DNA of 64,000 bases from Rufibacter sp. LB8 (GCF_014876185.1 NZ_JADALJ010000001.1:434001-498000), one strand, 5' to 3'. Numbered from the stretch's first letter, positions 7,872 to 16,386 are shown. Translations and numbers: made by a program. Notes: a model not told the origin generated them from the sequence alone.

Positions 7872-8114
7872 ATGGCCAGTTGTTACAGATGTGGTGCGTC
7901 AGGCGCAGACTATAGAAGGTCAGTGGTAACAGGTTCATCTTTTGGAGGCTGGGTGAGTTCTAGGTCTTCTGGCGGAAGTTCAAGGACCTATTATGGCGTA
8001 AGAAGCCATTGTGAAAGTTGCGCCGCCAGAATTGATATGTGGGGCCATATTAAGTGGGCAGCTATCTATTTTGGTTTGTTCTTTATCCTGTTTAAATACC
8101 TTTATGTAGGATGA
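7872..8114 (+). CDS. Small zinc-ribbon membrane protein
   Basis: An 80-residue protein with two cysteine pairs, CYRCG (4-7) and CESC near residue 48, likely a zinc ribbon, separated by a Ser/Gly-rich loop. A single C-terminal membrane helix follows (WAAIYFGLFFILFKYLYV). Its stop overlaps the start of the J-domain gene by 4 nt (ATGA), so the two are translationally coupled and probably work together at the membrane. I recognise no named family. The base composition of this gene and the next is visibly AT-richer than the flanking backbone, suggesting transfer. Confidence 0.75.
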   Translation: MASCYRCGASGADYRRSVVTGSSFGGWVSSRSSGGSSRTYYGVRSHCESCAARIDMWGHIKWAAIYFGLFFILFKYLYVG

Positions 8115-9049
8115 AAACATATTACGAAACACTAGGTGTCTCAGAAGAAGCATCTCAGGATGAAATTAAACAAGCATATCGTAAACTTGCCATTAAGCTC
8201 CATCCAGACAAGAACAGTAATGATACTTTCTTTGACCAATTATTTAAAAGCATTAATGAAGCCTACGAGGTAATAGGAGACGAAAAAAAGCGGGCTGCCT
8301 ACAACCATACGTTACGTGCAACAAAGAGAGGTAAAACACAGAATTCCCCTTTTGAAACAGAAGATTTTGATTTCCTTTTAGTAAATGCTACGTGCCTCAT
8401 CTTAGTAACCAGACAGGTTTCTTCTACCGGTCTGCAAAGAAATTTTAAAATTGGGTATGGCAGAGCAGGCCGCATTATTGACCAACTTGAACATTTGGGC
8501 ATTATATCTCCTTTTGATGGCCATGCTCCCAGAAAATTGCTGGTGAGTTATGACGGCGCACTTGAGCTATTAAGGAAAAATATTCCTGGGTTTTCTTTAC
8601 CTGTCTTCCAGAGCCAGTTTAAAAGCAACCAAGCGGCTTTTAAAGCCAATGCTTCACCAGTAGCAACTACTCCCCCTGCCTCACCTACAATAAGAAAGAA
8701 GAACAGAAAGCCAGCTTCTGTTTGGGCAAAAGTAACTTGTTGGAAATGGGTAAAACGGTTTTTTCTGTTTGCTAACTTACTTTTAGTATCAATTTATTTT
8801 TTCAGAGAAAGTCTCACTAACGCCAAAATTACGGCCACTAAAGGACTAAAAATAAGAGAGACTCCCCATGTAGATGCCGTCCCTATTACAGGCGTTCCCA
8901 ATAATCAGAGGGTGGAAATATTGCGTACAGATGGCCCGCTGGAAAAAATAGAAGGCAGGAAAGATAATTGGTATTATATCAGGTATAAAAATAAAGAGGG
9001 CTGGGCCTGGGGCGGTTTTATAAAAAGAGATAGCAAAGAAATTAGGTAA
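8111..9049 (+). CDS. J-domain / FtsK-gamma-like winged helix / SH3b membrane protein
   Basis: A 312-residue fusion. Residues 3-68 are a canonical J-domain with HPD at 31-33 (LAIKLHPDKN) and the YEVIGDEKKRAAY end; this should stimulate a DnaK-type chaperone. Residues about 86-147 (VTRQVSSTGLQRNFKIGYGR, then AGRIIDQLEHLGIISP) closely resemble the FtsK gamma winged-helix domain, which in FtsK reads KOPS DNA motifs. A linker rich in Ala/Pro, a short membrane helix (about 218-232, FFLFANLLLVSIYFF) and a C-terminal bacterial SH3 domain (about 241-306, DNWYYIRYKNKEGWAW) follow. The J and winged-helix parts would be cytoplasmic and SH3b periplasmic. Function of the combination is unknown. Confidence 0.85.
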   Translation: MKTYYETLGVSEEASQDEIKQAYRKLAIKLHPDKNSNDTFFDQLFKSINEAYEVIGDEKKRAAYNHTLRATKRGKTQNSPFETEDFDFLLVNATCLILVTRQVSSTGLQRNFKIGYGRAGRIIDQLEHLGIISPFDGHAPRKLLVSYDGALELLRKNIPGFSLPVFQSQFKSNQAAFKANASPVATTPPASPTIRKKNRKPASVWAKVTCWKWVKRFFLFANLLLVSIYFFRESLTNAKITATKGLKIRETPHVDAVPITGVPNNQRVEILRTDGPLEKIEGRKDNWYYIRYKNKEGWAWGGFIKRDSKEIR

Positions 9050-9078
9050 TATGACCTTAGTTTAATATTAAATTCACA

Positions 9079-10863
9079 ATGCAAAAATACTCCGTCAATC
9101 AATACCTTATAGAAACCGTGCTCGCCTGGGTAAAATCTGGCGAGATTGCCATACCAGAAATTCAACGCCCATTTGTCTGGGATAGCTCCAAAGTGCGTGA
9201 CCTTATGGACAGCCTGTACCAGGGCTATCCGGTAGGCTACGTCATCGCCTGGAAGAACCCCAACGTGAAACTGAAAGACGGCACGCTGAGTGACGGCAAA
9301 AAGGTGCTCATTGACGGGCAGCAGCGCATCACGGCCCTCACTGCCGCTATTCTGGGGCAGTACGTGGTAAACAAGAACTACAAGCGGGTTAAGATTAAGG
9401 TGGCGTTCCACCCCATAGACCAGCGGTTTGAGGTACAGAACCCCGCTATCTTAAAAGACAAAACTTGGCTGCCAGACATTGCCGAAGCCATTAACGGTGA
9501 CCTTTTTGAAATAGCTGAGAACTACTTTGAGCTGAACCCAGACGTAGACAAAAAACAGGTCCGCAATGCCTTCTCCACGCTCATCAACATTCCTAAAAAA
9601 CAAATAGGCATGATTGAATTGGCCCCAGACCTGGACATTGAAACCGTCACGGAGATTTTCATCAGAATTAACTCCAAAGGCGTGGTCCTGAGCCAGGCAG
9701 ACTTTGCCATGAGCAAAATTGCCTCCAACTCAGAATACAACGGCAACGAGCTGCGCAAAGCCATAGACTACTTTTGCCACCTGGCCATTGCGCCAGAGTT
9801 CTTCCGGCATATTGTAGACAATGACCCAGAGTTTGCCAAGACAAATTTCTTCCAGAAAATGCAATGGCTTAGGTCAGAGACAGAAGACCTCTATGACCCA
9901 GAATACACAGACTTAATCAGGGTGGCTTTTACGTCTAAATTCAACCGCGGCAAGCTGTCAGATTTAGTGAGCCTGCTATCAGGGCGAAATTTTGAGGCCA
10001 GAACGTTTGAGGCCGCCATTGCAGAGCAATCTTTTGCCACCTTGAGAGAAGGCGTGTACAACTTCATTAATGAAACCAACTACAAACGGTTCATCATGAT
10101 TGTGAAGTCGGCGGGCTTTATCTCGCCCAAGCTCATACGGTCGCAGAACGTGCTCAATTTCGCGTACATCCTGTTTCTAAAGCTTCGGGAACTGGGGGTG
10201 AATTCTGTTTCCATTGAGACCTACGTGCGTCGTTGGCTGGTGTATTCCATCTTAACGGGTCGCTATTCCGGCTCTGCCGAAAGTTATTTTGATTATGACA
10301 TCAAGCAAATCTCTGAGCGGTCCTTTGCCGAGTATCTAAAGGAAAAAGAAGAAGGTGAATTGTCTGAGGCTTTCTGGAATTTCTCACTGCCCCAGAGTTT
10401 AGATACCTCTGTGGCCAGCAGTCCGTACTTTCTGGTTTTTCTGGCGGCCCAGGTTAAAGCCAATGACAAAGGTTTTCTGTCTAAAGACATCACGGTGGCA
10501 GACCTTATTTCCCACAAAGGCGATATTCACCACCTCTTCCCCAAAGAATACCTGAAAAGAAACGGGCTTGACCGCAGCAAGTACAACCAGATTGCCAACT
10601 ACGCTTACATGCAAACCGAAATCAACATTAAGGTAGGCAGTAAATCTCCTAAAGAGTATTTCGGTCTTCTCTCAGCTCAAATGCAGGAACAGAATCTGCA
10701 ACTAAGCGGCCTAGCTAACCCAGAGGAGCTTTCCCATAACCTAAAGATGAATGCAGTACCAGTATCTTTGGCGCACATGGAGATACAGCACTACACAGAT
10801 TTTTTAATTGGCCGCCGGCGGCTGATGGCAGAAAAGATTAAAGATTATTATTTTTCGCTTTAG
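9079..10863 (+). CDS. DUF262-DUF1524 protein (GmrSD-like, single chain)
   Basis: A 594-residue protein. The N-terminal DUF262 domain has IPEIQRPFVW (25-34), YQGYPVGYVI and DGQQR (79-83), the ParB-like nucleotide-binding/hydrolysing signature of GmrS. A long helical middle follows. The C-terminal DUF1524-type His-Me nuclease motif is DIHHLFPKEYL at 482-492, with the downstream asparagine-rich NQIANYAYMQTEINIKVGSK. Proteins of this type include type IV modification-dependent restriction enzymes and related phage-defence nucleases. It lies 29 nt after the J-domain gene on the same strand and ends at a strong terminator, so it is plausibly in that operon. Its codon use is closer to the chromosome than that of the J-domain gene. 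Confidence 0.9.
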   Translation: MQKYSVNQYLIETVLAWVKSGEIAIPEIQRPFVWDSSKVRDLMDSLYQGYPVGYVIAWKNPNVKLKDGTLSDGKKVLIDGQQRITALTAAILGQYVVNKNYKRVKIKVAFHPIDQRFEVQNPAILKDKTWLPDIAEAINGDLFEIAENYFELNPDVDKKQVRNAFSTLINIPKKQIGMIELAPDLDIETVTEIFIRINSKGVVLSQADFAMSKIASNSEYNGNELRKAIDYFCHLAIAPEFFRHIVDNDPEFAKTNFFQKMQWLRSETEDLYDPEYTDLIRVAFTSKFNRGKLSDLVSLLSGRNFEARTFEAAIAEQSFATLREGVYNFINETNYKRFIMIVKSAGFISPKLIRSQNVLNFAYILFLKLRELGVNSVSIETYVRRWLVYSILTGRYSGSAESYFDYDIKQISERSFAEYLKEKEEGELSEAFWNFSLPQSLDTSVASSPYFLVFLAAQVKANDKGFLSKDITVADLISHKGDIHHLFPKEYLKRNGLDRSKYNQIANYAYMQTEINIKVGSKSPKEYFGLLSAQMQEQNLQLSGLANPEELSHNLKMNAVPVSLAHMEIQHYTDFLIGRRRLMAEKIKDYYFSL

Positions 10864-10867
10864 TTAC

Positions 10868-10908
10868 AAATAAAGCCCTCTCTGGTTAAACCAAAGAGGG
10901 CTTTATTT
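10868..10908 (+). terminator. Strong intrinsic terminator
   Basis: AAATAAAGCCCTCT and AGAGGGCTTTATTT form a perfect stem around a 13-nt loop, immediately after the DUF262 gene stop. Its A- and T-rich edges would let it act in both directions. Confidence 0.9.
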
Positions 10909-10990
10909 TCATTTCACCTTCTGACTAAAAGACGGAATTTAAATGGATTTAGAGAGCCTGTATAATAAAGTGGGAAAGATGTTATACTAA

Positions 10991-11070
10991 GCCGCCCTTA
11001 TTAGTGTTATCACCAACAAACCCTTTTACTGGGCTATTTTGCTTGTTGGTGATAACACCAACAAGGGCGC
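10991..11070. repeat. Inverted-repeat family 2, copy 1
   Basis: The left arm (GCCGCCCTTATTAGTGTTAT then CACCAACAA) pairs with the right arm (TTGTTGGTGATAACACCAAC then AAGGGCGC) around a loop of about 23 nt. A related copy sits at 41253-41332. Each arm also contains its own dyad (TTGTTGGTG/CACCAACAA). No coding sequence is present in 10909-11120. Confidence 0.8.
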
Positions 11071-11120
11071 AGGTCCATGGGCTTTTTTTACTAAACATGC
11101 TCTCAGGCAACCAATGATTA

Positions 11121-12542
11121 CTACCGCCATTCCTCGGTATTCTTAATCCCCAATTTCTCCGCATTAAACACCGGATCTAACCCTGCTTTCCGCTGGGTCT
11201 GGTAATCTTTGAGGGCGCGCATGGCAGGTTTTTGAAGCAATAGAATGGCCACAATGTTGAGCCAGGCCATGACGCCTACGCCAATATCGCCCAGGGCCCA
11301 GGCAGACTCGGCGGTTTTGATGGTACCGTAAAAAGTAGCACCCAGAATAAGGACACGTAAGCCCCAGAGCATCCATTTGTTGGTGCCTTTGCGCATGAGG
11401 TAACTCAGGTTGGTTTCGGCTATGTAGTAATAAGCCATGATGGTGGTAAACGCGAAGAGCAGTAGCGCAATGGCCACAAACCCACCGCCCAAGGCCGGGA
11501 AGTGCGTGTTCACCGCTTGCTGGGTAAACTCAGAACCAGTGGGCACGCCGGGCAAATGCTCTACCAGAAAGCCACCTGCTGGGTTCACCACATTGTATTG
11601 GCCGGTAAACAAAATCATAAACGCGGTGGCGGTACAGACAAAGAGCGTGTCTACGTACACAGAGAACGCCTGCACCAAACCCTGTTTTACTGGGTGACTG
11701 ACCTCCGCGGCGGCGGCGGCATGGGGCGCAGTGCCCTGTCCGGCTTCATTAGAGTAGATGCCTCTTTTCACGCCCCAGGAAACGGCCATGCCAAAAACAC
11801 CGGCAAAGGCAGGTTCCAGGTTGAAGGCAGAACGTATAATTAAGCTAAAGACTTCTGGCACCTGGCCAATGTTCATGAAGATGATGATAACCGCCATCAA
11901 GATATAGGCACCCGCCATAAAAGGCACCAGCACTTCTGCCACTTTGCCTATTCTCTTCACGCCGCCAAAGATGATGAGCCCCAAAGCAAGGGTAACGGCA
12001 CCGCCTGTGATGGCTGGCGGAATAGCAAACGCTTTGGTGATGCCCAAGGCAATACTGTTGCTTTGCACTCCCGGTAACAGTACCACCATGCTCACAATGG
12101 TAGCTACCGCAAAAACCACGGCATACCATTTTACACCTAGTCCTTTTTCAATGTAGAAGGCAGGTCCACCCCGGTACTGCCCGTCTTTCACCTCTTTGTA
12201 GATCTGACCTAGCGTGGCCTCCATAAACGCCGAGGCACTGCCCAGAAACGCAATCATCCACATCCAGAATATGGCACCGGGGCCACCCATGGCAATGGCG
12301 GTGGCCACGCCGGCAATGTTACCCGTACCCACACGCCCGGCAATAGCCACAGCAAAGGCCTGGAAAGAACTGATACCATTAGCAGAACTCGTATTATTAA
12401 AAAGCAGGCGAATCATCTCCTTGAAATAGCGCACCTGCAGAAAACCCGTTCTCACAGAAAAGTAAACACCTGTGCCCAGGCAAAGAATAATCAAGGCATT
12501 GCTCCAAACAATAGCATTGATATCGGCAATTAGTTTTTCCAT
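11121..12542 (-). CDS. Alanine/glycine:cation symporter (AgcS family)
   Basis: A 473-residue transporter with about eleven membrane helices, importing alanine or glycine with Na+ or H+. Family signatures are GRVGTGNIAGVATAIAMGGP near residue 70 and SNEAGQGTAPHAAAAAE in the middle. Full length for the family. The ATG at 12542 starts right at the first helix region. It is transcribed alone on the minus strand; the upstream gap to 13009 is divergent. An alanine dehydrogenase lies far away at 58 kb, so alanine catabolism may connect the two. Confidence 0.95.
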   Translation of the reverse strand: MEKLIADINAIVWSNALIILCLGTGVYFSVRTGFLQVRYFKEMIRLLFNNTSSANGISSFQAFAVAIAGRVGTGNIAGVATAIAMGGPGAIFWMWMIAFLGSASAFMEATLGQIYKEVKDGQYRGGPAFYIEKGLGVKWYAVVFAVATIVSMVVLLPGVQSNSIALGITKAFAIPPAITGGAVTLALGLIIFGGVKRIGKVAEVLVPFMAGAYILMAVIIIFMNIGQVPEVFSLIIRSAFNLEPAFAGVFGMAVSWGVKRGIYSNEAGQGTAPHAAAAAEVSHPVKQGLVQAFSVYVDTLFVCTATAFMILFTGQYNVVNPAGGFLVEHLPGVPTGSEFTQQAVNTHFPALGGGFVAIALLLFAFTTIMAYYYIAETNLSYLMRKGTNKWMLWGLRVLILGATFYGTIKTAESAWALGDIGVGVMAWLNIVAILLLQKPAMRALKDYQTQRKAGLDPVFNAEKLGIKNTEEWR

Positions 12543-12945
12543 GGTAAAAGGGTAGGCAGAGAATAGTTAAGGGTGAGGTTTTAAGAGAAAACAGTTTTCC
12601 TATTTTAGCCCAAAGTAAGGAAAAATGTCAGGTAAAATTCTATGCCGCCCCAAAATCTAATGGGTTGTGGTCTGAAACCTTCGTGTGGTTTTTTAAATCC
12701 ACAATAATTCAGCCAGCACTGCCTACATCATGATTTGTAAAGGTTTACTAGAGAATTGCGCTTGCCTTTACCTATATAAACGAAGTCTTTTCCAACCTTA
12801 CCAGGTGTGGGCCGTTCTACCAAGACACGCCTATTGGCCAGCGCACCAACTTTGGGTTTCAAATCCTTCCTCTTGCCTTCCTTTGCCTGACCCCAACCGG
12901 GTAGGCACCAACCACTATACTATTTTCTTATTACTGCTTTCAAGC

Positions 12946-12984
12946 TGTTTTAGGCGCTATTTCCAAAATACAGCCTGAAAACGG
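12946..12984. repeat. Degenerate family 1 palindrome
   Basis: CTGTTTTAGGCGCTATTTCC and CAGCCTGAAAACGG preserve the outline of family 1 (arm, loop TTCCAAAA, arm) with several mismatches. The surrounding gap 12543-13008 contains the divergent upstream regions of the AgcS gene and the next gene and no gene I can support. Confidence 0.5.
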
Positions 12985-13008
12985 CCGCTTATACGCAACT
13001 ATTCTTTT

Positions 13009-13689
13009 ATGAACTATACCCTCACCATTGCCAGTGCCACCACGGTAAATGAAATTCCGGCGTACTGGACTACCCAGGACTATATTCAGCTGTTGGAGAA
13101 ATTCAATTTCCCAGATGCCGGCACCGCCAGCCCAGACACCTTGCCTGAATTACTGGCCATGGCCATTACCGATTTTGAGCCCAATGAAGCGGCTGCCATT
13201 ATCTTAGACTACAAACTGTCTGAGCACCTGACCGAAGGCCAGATTCAGCAGATTTCCAATGACATGCTGCTGGACAAAATCTCAGAGGAATACCCAGACA
13301 TTACCCTGCACGCGCGCTTGTTCCATATCAACCAGCTGTTGTACAAGGCGTTCAACGGCAAATTCCCGAATGCCAAAGCCACGTGCATTGACTTCACGGC
13401 CACGCCTCAAGAGGCACAAGTAGAGGTGGTTCTCACCAAGGCAGGAGCGTTGCAGCTTTTACACCAAGGCTTGTCAGATAGCAATTTGATCAAGCGCCTG
13501 TTCCCCGACCAAATGGCGGGCACCGTTTCTTTCCCGGAGGCCGAAGGCATTGTCTGGGAACTGGAAAGCAAGGGCAACCATGCGTATACACTGCTGACTT
13601 CGGCGTACTGGCTAAGCAAGGAAGACCTGGTGGCCCAGAACTTTGAAGGCAGTTATGAACCCCTGGCCCAACCGCAGGAAGCCGTTTAA
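13009..13689 (+). CDS. Hypothetical protein (226 aa)
   Basis: A soluble, mildly acidic protein with no signal peptide or membrane helix. It has an alternating helix/strand pattern and the stretches FEPNEAAAIILDYKLSEHL, ISNDMLLDKISEEYPD and LFHINQLLYKAFNGKFPNAK. I do not recognise a family. Codon use and the long clean frame starting at ATG 13009 make it a real gene. The next gene follows after 105 nt on the same strand, so cotranscription is possible. Confidence 0.8.
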   Translation: MNYTLTIASATTVNEIPAYWTTQDYIQLLEKFNFPDAGTASPDTLPELLAMAITDFEPNEAAAIILDYKLSEHLTEGQIQQISNDMLLDKISEEYPDITLHARLFHINQLLYKAFNGKFPNAKATCIDFTATPQEAQVEVVLTKAGALQLLHQGLSDSNLIKRLFPDQMAGTVSFPEAEGIVWELESKGNHAYTLLTSAYWLSKEDLVAQNFEGSYEPLAQPQEAV

Positions 13690-13794
13690 AGAAATTTAGC
13701 GGTTGTAGACCTTAAATCAAATTAAAACAACAGTGCCAGTAAGCTGCATGCGTCAGCGGCCTGGTAACACATAGTACACTTAAAACAAAACAAG

Positions 13795-14172
13795 ATGTTA
13801 GGAAAAAACAGTAAGCAATTTGGGGTTTGGTTAGATTCAGTGCAGGCCACGGTGGTAGGTAGAAAAGACCTGGACTCCGGTGAATTTGTGGTCTTGGGTC
13901 AGGCCAAGAACGAAGGCCAGGGCAGCAATTCCAATGAAAACACGGCCCATAACGCTAAGCAGGGCTTGCAGCAAAAGTTCTTCAAGGAAATCTGTGCGCT
14001 CATGCAGAACGCCGAGGAAGTGCACGTAACGGGCACCGGCATCACGCAGGAGCAGTTCATGCACTTTTTAGCCAACACGGCCCAGTTCAAAAACACCCAA
14101 ACCAAAGAAAGTACCTCGCAGCACATGGCAGATGAGAAACTGGTGCAATATGTCACGGCGCAGTTCAACTAG
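13795..14172 (+). CDS. Hypothetical protein, possibly eRF1/Pelota-like
   Basis: A 125-residue soluble protein. The start (FGVWLDSVQATVVGRKD) and the core (FFKEICALMQNAEEVHVTGT, then GITQEQFMHFLANTAQFK) resemble the alpha/beta unit of bacterial eRF1/Pelota-like proteins, a match made by eye and weak. The central part is Asn/Gln/Lys-rich and probably flexible. It is followed by a clear terminator at 14196. Treat as a hypothetical protein. Confidence 0.75.
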   Translation: MLGKNSKQFGVWLDSVQATVVGRKDLDSGEFVVLGQAKNEGQGSNSNENTAHNAKQGLQQKFFKEICALMQNAEEVHVTGTGITQEQFMHFLANTAQFKNTQTKESTSQHMADEKLVQYVTAQFN

Positions 14173-14195
14173 GTAGCCTTACTGGATTCATGTAG

Positions 14196-14231
14196 AAAGC
14201 GGCTTCTCTTAACAGGGAGGCCGCTTTTTTT
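14196..14231 (+). terminator. Intrinsic terminator
   Basis: AAAGCGGC and GCCGCTTT pair around a partly paired TTCTC/GGGAG inner stem, followed by a run of seven T, 24 nt after the stop of the 125-aa gene. Confidence 0.85.
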
Positions 14232-14343
14232 GATATTATTTAGGATTTTCTTTCGTTTTTTTCACTTCCGGGGGGTTGCTTAAGCTGAAGAAAGGCAAGA
14301 ATGTTTACCTTAGATTTTCAAGTAAGCGCACAACCAGTACCAT

Positions 14344-14847
14344 ATGACCACCACAGATCAAAAACAGGCGGTTTTCCAGGAAATAGAACAAACATTAAAG
14401 GGCCAGGGCTTCACCATTGTGAGCCAGGACCCGCACCGGCCTTGGGGAGGTTTTTTTGTGATGGCCGAAGACCAGGCGCAGAAATTTGCCGAGACCTATT
14501 TTGAGGGGCTGAACGTGGAAGGCCTGCGCATCTCCGGCAAACTGAGTCCCAAGATTTTGGTGGTGGCCCCAGAGAAACGCCTGTCCTGGCAATACCACCA
14601 TCGCCGTGCCGAAATCTGGAAAGTGTTGCGTGGCCCGGTGGGTGTGGTGACCAGCGCTACTAATGTTGAAGGCGAATTACAGGAATTAGGGCCCGGAGCG
14701 TTGATCAGGCTGCAGCAGTCTGAGCGCCACCGCCTGGTGGGCCTGCGGGAATGGGGCGTTCTGGCCGAGATCTGGCAGCACACAGATGCCCATAATCCCT
14801 CTAATGAAGATGATATTGTGCGGGTGCAGGACGATTTCGGAAGGTAA
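14344..14847 (+). CDS. Cupin-fold phosphomannose isomerase type II-like protein
   Basis: A 167-residue cupin similar to the C-terminal isomerase half of GDP-mannose pyrophosphorylase/phosphomannose isomerase. PHRPWGGF near residue 30 is the family entry motif; KRLSWQYHHRRAEIWKVLRG carries the metal-binding histidines and glutamate, and ERHRLVGL gives the last histidine. The likely reaction is mannose-6-phosphate/fructose-6-phosphate interconversion, but stand-alone short members are often unassigned. Single gene; a long family 1 palindrome follows. Confidence 0.8.
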   Translation: MTTTDQKQAVFQEIEQTLKGQGFTIVSQDPHRPWGGFFVMAEDQAQKFAETYFEGLNVEGLRISGKLSPKILVVAPEKRLSWQYHHRRAEIWKVLRGPVGVVTSATNVEGELQELGPGALIRLQQSERHRLVGLREWGVLAEIWQHTDAHNPSNEDDIVRVQDDFGR

Positions 14848-14867
14848 TATTCCTTAAAAATTTGAAA

Positions 14868-14925
14868 ACACAGCGGGCGTTTTTGGCCTCATTTCTGGAA
14901 ATGAGGCCAAAAACGCCCGCTGTGT
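14868..14925. repeat. Family 1 palindrome with extended arms
   Basis: The core (TTTTTGGCCTCATTT, loop CTGG, complementary arm) is extended outward by ACACAGCGGGCG matched perfectly with CGCCCGCTGTGT, giving a 27-bp uninterrupted stem. It lies 21 nt after the cupin gene stop and may act as its terminator. Confidence 0.9.
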
Positions 14926-15000
14926 TTAAAGGGCTGCACTTCCAAAAGGAATTGGTGCCTATTTTATTGAAAGCAACAGGTCACGTGCAGCTACCAAATG

Positions 15001-15163
15001 AGAGCATGTTTAAATTTCTCTTTTGCGCTACAAAAAGGCCGTAACAAGAACCTGCTTTTGCCTTTTTATCGTACTGTAGCGCTACTACGCTGCTCAAAAA
15101 ACGCTTCCGCAGAACCTTATTCTGGCTATTTTCGCCAGCAAAAGAGAAATTTAAACAAGCTCT
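15001..15163. mobile_element. MITE-like element with 26-bp terminal inverted repeats
   Basis: The left end AGAGCATGTTTAAATTTCTC plus TTTTGC matches the right end GCAAAAGAGAAATTTAAACA plus AGCTCT at 25 of 26 positions. The 163-bp interior has no coding capacity but contains an internal GCGCTAC/GTAGCGC dyad. This is the structure of a non-autonomous element mobilised by a DDE transposase; the ends remind me of IS5-family elements, which is an inference. No target duplication is clear (flanks AAATG and TAACA). The right end abuts the stop codon of the universal stress gene. Confidence 0.75.
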
Positions 15164-16047
15164 TAACAGAAAGCGCCAGGCTGGCTGGTGGCGGAGGCGT
15201 TTTTCTTCTTCTGCTGGTAGGGCAGGGCCGGTAAAGTCAGGAACGGTACGGTGCTGGCATAGGCCAACTCAGCAGAAACGCTTTTGTGGAAGAAGCCTTC
15301 CCAGAACGTGCGTTTTTCCAGGGCTACCGCCAATACTTCAGTGTGGTTCTTTTTCTGAAACGCTTGCACGCCTTTCAGTACCGTGTCGGCTTGCACCTGG
15401 GTTAGTTGGTAGGCGTGGCCCGCCAGCGTTTCCTCTATGTCTGTTACTACCTGCTGGTCAGACACTAAATCCAGTTCCTCTTCGGTTTTAATGTTCAGGA
15501 CCTGAATGACCGCCGCCATGGGTTTGGCAAGCGCCAAGAGTTGCTGCAGGTAGGGCGCTTCGTCTTTCTCAAAATCTGAGGCGTAGGTAATGCTGTTAAA
15601 CCCCTGAAACTGCACATTAGCCGGAATGGCCAACACAGGGCAGGGCACTTCTTCCATGACAATGCGGGTGTTGGTGCCAATCAGTTTGTCTAGGAACGTG
15701 CTGGCGCCTTTGGTACCCATCACCACCAAATCTACCTGGTGCTGCACCACCAATTTACTCAGGGTTTGGTACAGGGGCGCGGGCTCACAGATACACTCCA
15801 CCTCAAATCTAAAGCCATGCTCCAACCTAATGGTGCGGGAGATTTTCTCCAACTCGCCTAAATAGCCTTCCTGTAGCAAAACCCCGGGTTGCACGGCATT
15901 GGGCTCCTCTGGCGTGGAAATGATCAATTCATGCAGCGCATGGAACAGAATAACCTTGCCTTTTACCACGCTGGCCATGTCAGAAGCATATTGAATGGCG
16001 TTCAAGGCGTTGGCAGAAAAATCGGTGGGGACCAGAATGGTGTTCAT
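15163..16047 (-). CDS. Universal stress protein, tandem UspA domains
   Basis: A 294-residue cytoplasmic protein with two Usp folds (about 1-145 and 150-285). Domain 1 begins NTILVPTDFSANALNAIQYA and ends with the nucleotide-binding pattern VMGTKGASTFLDKLIGTNTR; domain 2 is degenerate, with TYASDFEKDE and no clear GxxGxxG loop. Usp proteins bind ATP and support survival in stress or starvation. The TAA stop coincides with the inner boundary of the MITE-like element, so the last residues may have been altered by that insertion. Confidence 0.9.
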   Translation of the reverse strand: MNTILVPTDFSANALNAIQYASDMASVVKGKVILFHALHELIISTPEEPNAVQPGVLLQEGYLGELEKISRTIRLEHGFRFEVECICEPAPLYQTLSKLVVQHQVDLVVMGTKGASTFLDKLIGTNTRIVMEEVPCPVLAIPANVQFQGFNSITYASDFEKDEAPYLQQLLALAKPMAAVIQVLNIKTEEELDLVSDQQVVTDIEETLAGHAYQLTQVQADTVLKGVQAFQKKNHTEVLAVALEKRTFWEGFFHKSVSAELAYASTVPFLTLPALPYQQKKKNASATSQPGAFC

Positions 16048-16386
16048 GACGTTGGACTTTAGGGTTTAGGAGTATCGAGTTTGTTTTGTTTTGCTTTCGG
16101 TTCAGGCCAGGGAAAAAGCCACGTTGCTGTTTTTCAATGCCTGGTTCTGTGGCCACCACTTAAATTGACGTAATGGTTTCGGGTTTTGCTGGTGTTTGGT
16201 TTGTACTGTTTGATGAAGCAAAGTTATGGAGGCCCAGACACTTATGAGATGACCTTGGTTGGGCCGGGATATGATCTTTGTCACTAAGAGAAAGACTGGT
16301 AACCAAAAGGTGACCCTTGGGGTAGCGCTTGAAAATCAATGGTTTACTACCTGGCATTTGGTCATTGACGCAACAGGTAGGCTCTT

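Noticed and set aside
4636-10908. An integrase or transposase gene for the tRNA-linked island
   Set aside because: I looked through all plausible frames and saw no tyrosine or serine recombinase motif in the window.
10909-11120. A third copy of the tRNA 3' repeat closing the larger island
   Set aside because: No stretch matching CAACTGACTCATAATCAG was found near 10.9 kb; the gap holds only a terminator and a family 2 repeat.
12730-12978. An 82-residue open frame upstream of the 226-aa gene
   Set aside because: It runs through a decayed palindrome, has no coding-like composition, and ends in the next gene's upstream region.
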